A stretch of DNA of 44,288 nucleotides, from assembly GCA_005777235.1 (NCBI GenBank), contig SXND01000016.1, forward strand, positions 1 to 44,288, read 5' to 3'. Positions 24,709-33,306 of this stretch are shown here, one piece after another. The position numbers were made by a program, and so were the translations under genes. The number at the start of each line of letters is the position of its first letter. The first letter of the stretch is position 1. The notes beneath the pieces are model-generated. The model saw nothing but the letters and a program-made list of their open reading frames with translations, was not told the DNA's origin and ran no database searches. Source of the stretch: Pseudomonadota bacterium (GTDB taxonomy: Bacteria; Tectomicrobia; Entotheonellia; Entotheonellales; Entotheonellaceae).

Positions 24709-25914
24709 TCACCTCGCCAGCCCTGGCCGTGCCAGGACCAGACTGACGTTCTGGCCGCCAAACCCGAAGGAATTGGACATGGCACACTCGAGCGCCGCGG
24801 GGCGGGCGTGGTGTGGAATGCAGTCAAAGGGGATCGCCGGGTCCGGCTCCCACAGATTGGCCGTCGGTGGGAGGAGCCCAGCTTCCAAGGCCAAAATCGT
24901 CGCCACGGCTTCCAGGGCACCAGCCGCCCCCATGGCGTGGCCGATGAGGGATTTGGTGGAGCTGACCAGCACCTTCCCAGCGCCGAACACCTCGGTGAGT
25001 GCCACCGCCTCGGCCCGGTCGTTCTGCACCGTGCCGGTGCCATGGGCGTTGACATACGTCACCGCCTCTGGGGCGAGATCGGCGCGGGCCAGGGCCTCAC
25101 GCATGGCGCGCACGGCGCCTTCGGCGTTGGCTGGCGGGGCGGTGTGATGGAACGCATCCGACGACAGCCCACACCCTGCCACCCAGGCGTGCAGCGGGGC
25201 GCCGCGCTCGTGGGCGTGTTCCCAGGATTCCAACACCAGCACTGCAGCACCCTCCCCGAGTGACATGCCACGACGGTCCCGCGCAAAGGGGCGACAGGGC
25301 TGTGGATCAAGCAATTTGAGCGCATTAAACCCCATGAAACACAGGCGCGTCAAGGTATCAACGCCGCCCGCCAGCCCGACATCCACCACGCCGAGGGCAA
25401 TCAGGTCCGCAATGGTGGCAATGGACGCCGCACTGGAACTGCAGGCCAGGACCGGACTCTCGCGCGGTCCCGTAATACCCAGGTGAAACGCCAGGGCATC
25501 GGTCTGATTCGTCGGCAGCATCGACCGCAACGTCGCCTGCCGGTGCGCCGTCTCCGGCGCCGCGTCGTGGGCCCAATACCACGTCTCAGCTTCGAACATG
25601 CCGCCCCCGGCGCCGCCAATACTGACGGCCGCAGTCGCTAGCGCTGCCGTACCAATGCCGGAGCTTGCCACGGCTTCCTGCGCCGCAGCATACAGCAAAC
25701 GCGTGGCGCGAGATTGCTGTGCCGTGCCTAAGGTGCGCACCAGGGCCGGAGACATCTCACCAGCGATGCGGGCCCGAAAGCCTTCCGTGGGAAACAACTG
25801 TAACGGCGCCAGGATACACTGCCCCGCGGCCAATCCCTGCCAATAGCGCCAGCAGCCCTGGCCATAGGGACTGACCACACCCATCCCCGTCACGACCACA
25901 TGGCGCGGATTCAT
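24709..25914 (-). CDS. beta-ketoacyl-ACP synthase (FabF/KS-alpha-like)
   Basis: A 401-residue condensing enzyme that extends acyl chains on ACP with malonyl units. N-terminus MNPRHVVVTGMGVVSPYGQG. Active-site Cys158 in LACSSSAASI; catalytic His291 in YVNAHGTGTVQND and His326 in SSTKSLIGHAMGAAG; C-terminal NSFGFGGQNVSLVL, all intact. It overlaps the acyl carrier protein gene by 4 bases and sits next to the catalytically dead paralogue, giving the KS-alpha/KS-beta/ACP set of a type II polyketide or specialised fatty-acid system. No ketoreductase, dehydratase or malonyl transferase lies in the operon, so these would have to be borrowed from primary fatty-acid synthesis. Confidence 0.93.
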   Translation of the reverse strand: MNPRHVVVTGMGVVSPYGQGCWRYWQGLAAGQCILAPLQLFPTEGFRARIAGEMSPALVRTLGTAQQSRATRLLYAAAQEAVASSGIGTAALATAAVSIGGAGGGMFEAETWYWAHDAAPETAHRQATLRSMLPTNQTDALAFHLGITGPRESPVLACSSSAASIATIADLIALGVVDVGLAGGVDTLTRLCFMGFNALKLLDPQPCRPFARDRRGMSLGEGAAVLVLESWEHAHERGAPLHAWVAGCGLSSDAFHHTAPPANAEGAVRAMREALARADLAPEAVTYVNAHGTGTVQNDRAEAVALTEVFGAGKVLVSSTKSLIGHAMGAAGALEAVATILALEAGLLPPTANLWEPDPAIPFDCIPHHARPAALECAMSNSFGFGGQNVSLVLARPGLAR

Positions 25915-26183
25915 GCCGCCTCGCCTTTGACATGGAGCACGAGTTCGGACAGCGTACCCAGACAGGAGAAGTGATGCAGCCAGTCCTCCTCGCTGTCATC
26001 AAACACCAGCCCAAAGGCTTCTTCCATGCCAAGCGTCAATTCCACACAGTCCAGCGAATCCAAGCCGAGTCCCTCTTTGAGCAGCGGCGTCTCCAGATCA
26101 AGAGCCTGGGCACGCGCTACGGGGATGCGCACGCGTTCAGACAGCAACTTTTTTAAGCGGGCGACAATATCGGCTTGTGTCAT
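25911..26183 (-). CDS. acyl carrier protein
   Basis: A 90-residue carrier with the phosphopantetheine site LGLDSLDCVELTLGMEE (Ser43). Predicted helices flank it, and the acidic loop VFDDSEEDW is where family members contact partner enzymes. It is larger and less acidic than housekeeping AcpP, and its DSLDCVEL reads like dedicated polyketide or polyene carriers. First gene of the six-gene operon; its stop overlaps the ketosynthase start as ATGA. The start at 26183 has AGAAGGATT just upstream. A candidate promoter lies about 170 bases further upstream. Confidence 0.92.
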   Translation of the reverse strand: MTQADIVARLKKLLSERVRIPVARAQALDLETPLLKEGLGLDSLDCVELTLGMEEAFGLVFDDSEEDWLHHFSCLGTLSELVLHVKGEAA

Positions 26184-26415
26184 ACCGAGGAATCCTTCTC
26201 TTGGCTCCTACTCCCCGCGAGACGCGAGCCAGCAAGTTACGCCCAGAACGTCGGGTGCCAGGCACTCACGCTGGTTGGGGCACGTCGCCCCGGTGGCTTG
26301 CCGGGCCACGGGGGGCATGCTGCGTCTCTCATCAAAGATCATGGCGGACGAGAGTATACTGGCTGAGAGCGGCGCATGCCACTGTCGAATAAAAATGGAA
26401 TAAAAATGGGAAAAT
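26184..26415. other. intergenic region between the ACP operon and the RAYT element
   Basis: No gene seen. It holds the probable leftward promoter of the ACP operon (26353-26382) and, next to the transposon end, a tandem AATAAAAATGG direct repeat around 26388-26410. Confidence 0.45.
26353..26382 (-). promoter_or_regulatory. candidate promoter of the ACP-KS-CLF operon
   Basis: Minus-strand GTGGCA (26382-26377), 18-base spacer, TATACT (26358-26353). It faces the ACP gene with a long leader (~170 bases). No other good leftward promoter is seen in the gap. Confidence 0.35.
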
Positions 26416-27220
26416 GGGGACAGATTTATTTTTCTCGCCCTGAGCGCCCAGAACGGGCATACTGTTCGATAGAGATCATGTGAGGTTCGTTCATACGAAG
26501 GGGTATTCTCTATGCCGCGCCATGCCCGAGTGGTCCTCCCCCAGATGCCCCACCATATCATCCAGCGGGGCCATAACCGCCAGGTGGTCTTTGCGCATGA
26601 TGACGACTACGCGTACTACCTGGAGACGCTGCAGACATGGAAAGCCCACTATGGCGTGAAGGTCTACGCGTTTTGTCTCATGACCAATCATCTCCACCTG
26701 CTCCTGGAGCCCGGACCCGAGGTGGGCGCCCTGGCCCAGCTGATGAAACGCGTGGCCGCCCGCCAAACCCGCTATGTCAATCGCCTGGAAGGGCGGACCG
26801 GCACCCTCTGGGAGAGTCGGTATAAGTCGAGTCCCGTGGAGACGGAGACGTACCTCCTGGCGTGTGCCCGCTATATTGAACTCAATCCGGTGCGGGCCCG
26901 CTTGGTCGCCCACCCCGCAGACTATCCCTGGTCCAGTGTGCGAGACAAACTGGGTATGTGTGAGACCTCATGGCTTGATAGCGATCCCTGTTATCAGGCC
27001 CTCGGCGCGAGTGTACTCCAGCGCGCGCAGCGCTACGAGGCGTTTGTCATGGCCGCTATCCCCGAGGACGAATGGTGCCTCATCCGCCAGGCGATCCAAC
27101 GCGGCCAACTCACCGGGACCGCCCGCTTTGTGGAGGAGGTGGCCGCCAAGATAGGCAAACGCCTGGTTCTGCGCGGCCAGGGAAGACCCAGGAAGAGATT
27201 GGAAAAATAAATCTGTCCCC
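26416..27220 (+). mobile_element. RAYT-type element bounded by perfect 19-bp inverted repeats
   Basis: GGGGACAGATTTATTTTTC at 26416-26434 is repeated in inverted form at 27202-27220, flanking a single transposase gene. The right repeat contains the transposase stop codon, so coding sequence and element end overlap. No target-site duplication is evident beside the repeats. The element separates the polyketide-like operon from the Uma2/TIR region. Confidence 0.7.
26512..27210 (+). CDS. REP-associated tyrosine transposase (RAYT, Y1_Tnp family)
   Basis: A 232-residue single-strand DNA transposase. Motifs: MPRHARVVLPQMPHHIIQRG (the family opening), NRQVVFAHDDDYAYYLE, the HUH metal site in MTNHLHLLLEP, GTLWESRYKSSPVE, the nucleophile-tyrosine helix YLLACARYIELNPVRARLV and the PWSSV motif. 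Residues ~150-232 form the C-terminal helical extension seen in longer family members. RAYT proteins cut and move short palindromic repeats; the perfect inverted repeats around this gene are probably its substrate. The gene appears intact. Confidence 0.93.
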   Translation: MPRHARVVLPQMPHHIIQRGHNRQVVFAHDDDYAYYLETLQTWKAHYGVKVYAFCLMTNHLHLLLEPGPEVGALAQLMKRVAARQTRYVNRLEGRTGTLWESRYKSSPVETETYLLACARYIELNPVRARLVAHPADYPWSSVRDKLGMCETSWLDSDPCYQALGASVLQRAQRYEAFVMAAIPEDEWCLIRQAIQRGQLTGTARFVEEVAAKIGKRLVLRGQGRPRKRLEK

Positions 27221-27237
27221 CTTGAAGGAGAAGAGAC

Positions 27238-28074
27238 ATGGCTACTGCACCTTCGAGTACCGGGGAGCTAGCGCTTCTCGAGCCAGCGTATCCTGCGCTG
27301 GCGCCGGAAGATCGGCCGCGGGTTGACCACCTTGTGACGGAAGACGATACACCTGTGGACAATATCTATTCAGAAAAGCAACAACGCCTCCTTCCCGCCA
27401 GCTTATACGACTCCTGGCACGGCCCAGGAACTGGTGGAGCGTTTATCGCCCTGGCGAACGTTGGGTTGTTTTATGGCATCAATATCCCGCCACATGTCCC
27501 GGATGTGCTGGTGAGCTTGGACGTCACCTTGCCTGCCGACATCTGGGAAAAGGGGCATCGCTCCTACATGCTCTGGGAATACGGCAAGCCACCGGATGTG
27601 GTGATCGAGGTGGTCTCGAACACAATTGGCGGCGAGGCCAGTACGAAGTTGCAGAGCTATGCCCGCATCGGCATTCCTTACTATGTGATCTATGATCCGC
27701 AGCAACAATTAAGCGAGCGCACGCTGGTGGTCTACGAAAAGCAGGCCACGGGTTACGTGGCCCGCTCAGACTTTTTCTTGCCGGGGCTAGAATTGGGCCT
27801 CATGCTTTGGCAAGGCAGGTTTGAGGATCGCGAGGACACCTGGCTGCGCTGGTGCACGCTGGATGGCGCGATGCTGTTGACGGGCCATGAGCAGGCCGAG
27901 CAGGAGCGCCTACGGGCGGAGCAGGCTGAGCATAACGCCGAGCAGGCGCAGCAACGAGTGACGCAGGCGCAGCAACAAGCGACGCAGGCGCGTCTGCGGG
28001 CTGAGCAGGCCGAGCAACGCGCCGCACGGCTGGCAGCACGGTTACGCGAGCTGGGGATTGAGCCAGACGCCTAA
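27238..28074 (+). CDS. Uma2-family (DUF820) nuclease-like protein with a C-terminal coiled coil
   Basis: A 278-residue protein. The PD-(D/E)xK-type core is residues ~40-200: NIYSEKQQRLLPASLYDSW, VPDVLVSLDV, then KPPDVVIEVVSNTIGGEAS with the catalytic Asp and Glu, KLQSYARIGIPYYVIYDP, and FFLPGLELGLMLWQGRFED. Residues ~220-275 are a long heptad of Glu-Gln-Ala and Arg-Ala repeats (QAEQERLRAEQAEHNAEQ...), a predicted coiled coil built by short tandem DNA repeats. Uma2 genes are abundant in cyanobacteria and other GC-rich bacteria and may be nuclease or transposon-linked, but function is unproven. GAAGGAGAAGAGAC gives a strong ribosome site. Convergent with the WD40 gene downstream. Confidence 0.85.
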   Translation: MATAPSSTGELALLEPAYPALAPEDRPRVDHLVTEDDTPVDNIYSEKQQRLLPASLYDSWHGPGTGGAFIALANVGLFYGINIPPHVPDVLVSLDVTLPADIWEKGHRSYMLWEYGKPPDVVIEVVSNTIGGEASTKLQSYARIGIPYYVIYDPQQQLSERTLVVYEKQATGYVARSDFFLPGLELGLMLWQGRFEDREDTWLRWCTLDGAMLLTGHEQAEQERLRAEQAEHNAEQAQQRVTQAQQQATQARLRAEQAEQRAARLAARLRELGIEPDA

Positions 28075-28113
28075 AGGCCTGGGCTGGCCAGCGTTGCGTC
28101 GGCTCGGGACGTT

Positions 28114-28141
28114 GTCGGGGCGACCGGCCGCTCGCCCCGAC
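28114..28141. terminator. strong hairpin between convergent genes
   Basis: GTCGGGGCGA-CCGGCCGC-TCGCCCCGAC is a perfect 10-bp stem with an 8-base loop, between the Uma2 stop and the WD40 stop. There is no T-run, so it may act as an mRNA 3'-end stabiliser or weak bidirectional terminator. Confidence 0.45.
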
Positions 28142-28185
28142 GCAGAGGATCGCGCTTCCCGGACCACCGCGTTCCCCAGGCGTGG

Positions 28186-31100
28186 TCACTCATCAATCCG
28201 GCCAAAGTCATACAGTGCCAGCTTGCCACGCGTCAGCGGCACGGCGATCCAGCAGCCGGTGGGCGTGCAGCGCAAGTCGAAGTCCCACAGGGGCACAGGA
28301 GGGTTCCGGTGCGTGGGCAGGCGCAGGCTGAACAGCTCCCCGCTGCTGCCGAGGTCCCACAGGCGCAGGGTGGTATCCCCGCTGACGGTGGCCAGTTGCT
28401 GGCTGTCCGGGCTGAAGATGGCACGGAAGACCGCCTGCTCGTGGCCGACCAGGCGGTGCAGCAGGCGGGCGTCGCGGGTGGCGTAGACGTCCACGACCAG
28501 GGAGCGTCCCACGCTGGCCATGGTATGCCCGTCGGGGCTGAGGCTGGCCCACAGGCGCTGGTCCTGGGCTGGCGGGAAGGCCTGGAGCGGCGTCGGCGGA
28601 TCGGTGCTGAGGTTCCACAGGCGCACGATTTTGTCGTCGATTCCGGCGCTCAATAAGCGGCTACCGCTGGCATCGAACGCCACAGAGGCCACGTTGCCCC
28701 CATGGGCGTCAATAAAGCGTTGCTCTTCTGTGCCGACGGTGAACAGACCGATGCGCCCGTCATAGCTGGCCGTGGCCAGCAGCGTACCATCGGGCGAGAA
28801 GGCCAGGGCGTGCACGCTGCCCGTATGGCCGCTAAAGGTCTGCTGTGCGGTCAAGGTGCCGTCGGGAGCTACAGCCCAGAGTTTGGCGGTCTTGTCGTGA
28901 CTCGCCGAGGCCAGCAAGGTGCCAGCGGCATTGAAGCTGAGGCGTTTGACGTCGCTACTATGCGCCTTCTCCTGCTCCCCCACCAGACGCATATCCGGCA
29001 GGGTGTAGAGGCGCACAGCCCCGGAGTCAAAGCCCACCGCCACATACTGGCCATTGGGTGCTAGCGCCGCCGCTTTGGCCGGCCCTGGCAAATCCACGAG
29101 CTGCTGCATGGGCAGCGGGGCGATATCCCAACGCCTGACCGTGCCATCATTGCTGGCCCTAAACACCTACGCCCTCTGGCCGATACCCGCAGCGGGATGG
29201 ACGGCGATTTTCAACGCCCCAGCCGTATGGCCCTGCAAGACCCGCAGGCTGACGCCGCTGTCCGTATCCCACACCCGGAGAGTACGGTCATGGCTGGCCG
29301 AGACCAGCAGCGGGGCATCGTCTGTGCCGCCAGCGTGGTTTGTGCCGGACTGCAACCATCTTGGGACAAAAGCCACGCCAGTAGCCACATTTTGATGTCC
29401 TTCGAATACCTGGAACAATTGATCACTGACAATCGTCATGAAAGGAGAGGCGATGGTATCCTTCCAGACAATCACGCGTTTATCTTTACCGCTGGTCGCG
29501 AGACGTTTTTCACCGCGGCCAAAGGTTACTCCCAAGACAGCACCTTTATGGCCTGTGAAGATCTCAGTGGCTTTCCCTGTCGCCACATCCCACACCCTAG
29601 CGGTGCCGTCATAGGCAGCACTAGCCAGGAATTGTCCCGTAGGATCAAAAACAAGCCCAGAGAATGTGGCAATCCGTTCGCGATGCCCCTCCAAGCGGCG
29701 CACCAGTTCCCCTGTCTCCGCCAGCCACAGGCTGATGAGCCCGTCATCGTCTCCGCTAGCCAGCAGTGTGCCATCGGGACTGACTGCCAGTGAATTGACT
29801 TTGGCAGGGCTGGCCCAGGACTGGAGCTGCCTGGCAGGCGTATCCCCAGCAGGCAGGGACCAGCGCATGATACGCTTGTGATGGCCCGCACTGGCCAGCC
29901 AGGCGCCCTGGGGATGAAACACCACGTCCCAGACATCCTCACTCTTGTCATGCCCCTCCAGTCGTTGCCGCAGGGTGCCGCTCTCCACCTCGAACAGCAC
30001 CAGTGTGCCCTTCTCCCCGGCCGCGGCCAGCAGACGGCCATCAGGACTGAGCGCCACGGCAAACAACGGCACACCTGTTCCTGCGTATACCTGCCGGGCG
30101 CCACCGCCCATGATGTCGCTAAAGCGCGCCAGCAGATTGCGTGCCTGGCGGCGGCTGGCAGATACCTGAGTATCCAGCTCCCGCGTCTGCTGCAGCACCA
30201 TCTTGGCGTGGGCATAATCCTCAATGCGCGCCAGCAGGGAGGCGTGTGTCAAGCGCGATTCAAACAGGGCCGCGGTGCGTTCCTGCTGGTGCTGGCGCTC
30301 TTGCGCGTGGCGCATCGCCTCTTGGGCCTGCACCTCCCGCTGGCGTTGCAGGTCTTGCTCGTACACCAGCAGCCCGCTACCGAGCAGCAGCAGCGCCAGC
30401 AGCGTATGCAGGCCCGTACGCAGCCAGGAGCCGAGCTGGCTGGCCCGGATAAACTGCGTCACCGCGCCAAAATCTCCGCCATACAGCGCGGCCCAGGCGG
30501 CACTGCTGTGGCGCTGCCAGGTGTGGGCGCGGCGCAAGTCGAGGCCGCGCCACAGGCCACCCACGGCACGCCGCAGACCACCCTGGCGCTGCTGCCAGCG
30601 GCGGGCGGGCGGCAGCAGCGCCTGATACGTGGCTGCGGCCTCGGCTTCCTCCCTGGCCCACCCTTTGAGCTGATCCCACTGGCGGATCAAGCTCTCGTGG
30701 CTGATGTCCAACACGGTGGCGTCCTCTAACGGCACGCTGTCCGGCGGCATGAGAAAGCTGCACGCCGGGCTGCGAAAGGCATTGACCACTCGCGCCACCT
30801 GCACCCGCTCGGCGGCGACAATGGTGACGATCTGGCCAAAACTGCTGGGCCGCCGCGTATCGCGCTCGGTAAGCACGCGGAATACCAGGGGCACGAGCTG
30901 CTGGTCGGCATCGTCCAGCGCCGCCAACGTCTCGTTCGCGTGATTCGACAGGGCCTGCGCCAGGCCACCAATGGCGCGGTACTGCTCCAGGGTCAGCCGG
31001 ATCGGCGCGGTACCAGCCTGCTGGGCGCTGGTCCACAGGCGCATCAGGGCATGCTGCATGAGCGGCAGTTGGTCGGGGTCCGTGCCCAGGTCGTTGAGCA

Positions 31101-31811
31101 GGCGATTCACCAGCTCAAGCTCGACCACGCCGCCACAGACGCGGACTGGCTCCTCAATGGCCTGGCGCGATTGCTCACGGCTCAGACGTGGGGTGAGAAA
31201 CTGCGCCGCATTCACCGCTTCCGGCAGACCGACGAAGCGGTCGCAGTGCCCCAGGACATCCGAGCGCATGGTGAGGACGGCATAAATCGGCAGGTCGCGC
31301 TGCTGGGTCACGGCCAGCAACAGCGCCACAAAGGCCTCGGCTTCAGCCTGCGCGGTACCGGGGGTGAAACGGAACATTTCCTCAAACTGATCCACCAGGA
31401 TGAGCACATTCTCGTCTGCGGGCAGTGGCAGGTCAGCCAGGAAATCCAGCAGGCTACGCGGCCCGCGCTCCAGGGCGGCCTGCAAAAAAAATCACCGTCA
31501 TGCGTATAGCGCGGGCGCCCACTCATGCACAGCAGGGCTTCGGCCAGCTGCCACAGGGGCCGCCCACCAGGGCGCATCTCGGCCACGTGCCAACTGGAGC
31601 CAGCCTCAACCATCAAGCCGCTCTCTAAGGCCGGCAATAGCCCGGCGCGCACCAGCGACGACTTGCCACAGCCGGACGGTCCGACAACGCTGAGGAAGCG
31701 GCTGAAGCTCAGGCGGTCCACCAGTTCGTCGATGTGCGTTTCACGCCCAAAGAACAGGTCCGCCTCGGCGCGTGTAAACGGGCGCAGGCCAGGATAGGGG
31801 GTGCGCGTCAT
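28186..31811 (-). pseudogene. nSTAND1 NTPase with WD40 repeats, disrupted by a frameshift and an in-frame stop
   Basis: Read through its lesions this is a protein of about 1,200 residues. Part 1 (31811 to ~31485): MTRTPYPGLRPFTRAEADLF, FFGRE and the P-loop VVGPSGCGKSSLVRAGLLPAL, typical of nSTAND1. At 31484-31491 a T8 run (minus strand) breaks the frame; one more T restores it. Part 2 (31485-29167): Walker B LILVDQFEEMF, helical NTPase domain, a membrane segment (LLALLLLGSGLLVY), coiled coil, then seven WD40 blades. A TAG at 29169-29167 interrupts the seventh blade, and the same frame continues with FRASNDGTVRRWD and seven more blades to 28186. Fourteen blades fit two seven-bladed propellers. 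Translation begins by ATGA overlap with the TIR gene. It could be a decaying gene, or assembly error at the homopolymer plus a real nonsense change. Confidence 0.85.
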
Positions 31812-33223
31812 GGCTGCACCTGCTGCAGCAACGGGGCAAGAAAGGCCTGCAACTGCTGCACACATATTGCGGTTTCCTGGCGGCACCTGAGGATATGCAG
31901 ACCCGGCATGCGTATGGGCAACGCGGGTTTGTCTTCTGGTGGTCCGTCGTACACCCCCAGAGCTTGCAACGGTCGCTCTCGCGTCGGAGACAGGCTATTC
32001 CAGTCTACGAGTTGGCTACTCACCCAGCCCAGTGTCCTAGCGCCATACACCAGCAGCAGGGCGTCACAATTGCGCAGCTTGTTTGCCAGATCCTTGCGCA
32101 CCTCGGCGGCTTTGCCCGCACTGATGGGCAGCGTCACCATGAGGCGTGGATCCACATGCTGCATGATGCTCTCAGCCAGAGAACGGTCACGGAGCTCGGT
32201 GTGAATGAAGACCATCGGCGCGCCCAGCGGCGCGGCCTGGGGCGTTGGCACCGGGGCCGGCGGTCGCAGAGCCTGCACCAGGCGCTGCTTAAACGTTTCC
32301 AGCGGCTCGGCGTACACCGTCCCCGCCTCCAGCAGTTGGCGCTGCTCCGGGGCCTCCACCCTGTCGAGCTTGAGGGCTGGATCGTGCCATTGCATGATGC
32401 GTAGCCCCAGTTGCTGAGCGCGCTCCAGTTGCAGGCGCGTATAGCCCTGTGGGATGTTCGGCGGGCGCCGTCCTGGATAGGCCCCGAGCAGTTGCATGAA
32501 CAGTGTGCACTGGCCCAGGGCCTGATCCAGGGCATCCCGGAACGCCTGACCTTCCAGATGACGCTGCGCCGGCAGCACGCGGCACTGGCCCTCTTGTTCC
32601 AGGTAACGCTGCACCTGCTCACGCTGCTGGTCGAGGTCATCGGTGACTTCGGCCAGAAACACGGTGGCGTGTGGGGCGACGGTCTGGGCCTTGAGCTGAC
32701 GGCTGATATCGGTGGCCAGATCCTCGACTAGGCGGATGTAGGCTGTGGGGTGTGGCTCAGGGTCGCGTAGGGAGCGGGTGCGCACCCGCTCATGCTCATC
32801 GCGATACCAGAACTGATAGGCTTTGAGGTCAGACAGCTCAACGGGTCGGGTGTGCTCGGCGTCGAGCCGGGTCTTTTCCACTACAAAGACCCGCCCTTGT
32901 GGCTCCCCGCCCAGGGCCTGGAAGAACAACGCCTTTTCCTGCACACACCACTTGGAGGCGAGATACCCTGGCGACAGCACAAGGAGAAAGGTGGCGGTGT
33001 GCCGCAGTGCCGCCTCGATGGCTGGGGTGAGCCCCTGATTGCCACGCAGTTCCGTTTCATCCCACCATATGGACACTTGGTCGCGGCGCCCGACTTTTTG
33101 CGCCAGCAGGCGGCGCAGATCGCGTAGCAAGGTGCTCACCCATTCGACGCCAAACACCTCGGCGTTGTCGACATCGGCGTAGCTGATAAACACGTCACAG
33201 CCAGCTTGGGGCACTGCGGGCAT
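31808..33223 (-). CDS. protein with three TIR or TIR-like domains, partner of the nSTAND1-WD40 gene
   Basis: A 471-residue cytoplasmic protein. The N-terminal TIR domain (about 8-140) shows CDVFISYADVDN, IWWDETELRGNQGLTPAIEAA, TFLLVLSPGYLASKWCVQE, whose Glu is in the position of the NADase catalytic residue, and FFQALGGEPQGRVFVVE. A second TIR-like unit (about 185-300: HATVFLAEVTDDLDQQREQ ... CTLFMQLLGAYPGRR) and a third (about 340-470: PMVFIHTELRDRSLAESIM ... CDALLLVYGARTLGWVSSQL) share the beta-alpha pattern but lack the Glu motif. TIR plus NTPase/WD40 pairs often sense infection and deplete NAD; that role is inferred, not shown. The start has GGGAGGATAACCACCG; the stop overlaps the NTPase ATG by 4 bases. 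Confidence 0.8.
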   Translation of the reverse strand: MPAVPQAGCDVFISYADVDNAEVFGVEWVSTLLRDLRRLLAQKVGRRDQVSIWWDETELRGNQGLTPAIEAALRHTATFLLVLSPGYLASKWCVQEKALFFQALGGEPQGRVFVVEKTRLDAEHTRPVELSDLKAYQFWYRDEHERVRTRSLRDPEPHPTAYIRLVEDLATDISRQLKAQTVAPHATVFLAEVTDDLDQQREQVQRYLEQEGQCRVLPAQRHLEGQAFRDALDQALGQCTLFMQLLGAYPGRRPPNIPQGYTRLQLERAQQLGLRIMQWHDPALKLDRVEAPEQRQLLEAGTVYAEPLETFKQRLVQALRPPAPVPTPQAAPLGAPMVFIHTELRDRSLAESIMQHVDPRLMVTLPISAGKAAEVRKDLANKLRNCDALLLVYGARTLGWVSSQLVDWNSLSPTRERPLQALGVYDGPPEDKPALPIRMPGLHILRCRQETAICVQQLQAFLAPLLQQVQP

Positions 33224-33306
33224 CGGTGGTTATCCTCCCAGGGTGTGGGCGCGGCAGGACGCAGACGGTCCGGTCCGGCGCGTCTCTCGACTCCTCCCCC
33301 AGCGCT

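Noticed and set aside
27889-28020. CRISPR-like short tandem repeats
   Set aside because: The repeats are in frame and code for a Glu-Gln-Ala coiled coil in the Uma2-family protein; there are no unique spacers. No CRISPR array was seen anywhere in the window.
29878-30729. A 283-codon rightward frame in the WD40 gene
   Set aside because: Antisense to nSTAND1/WD40 coding sequence; composition is Gln/His/Arg-rich with no motif.
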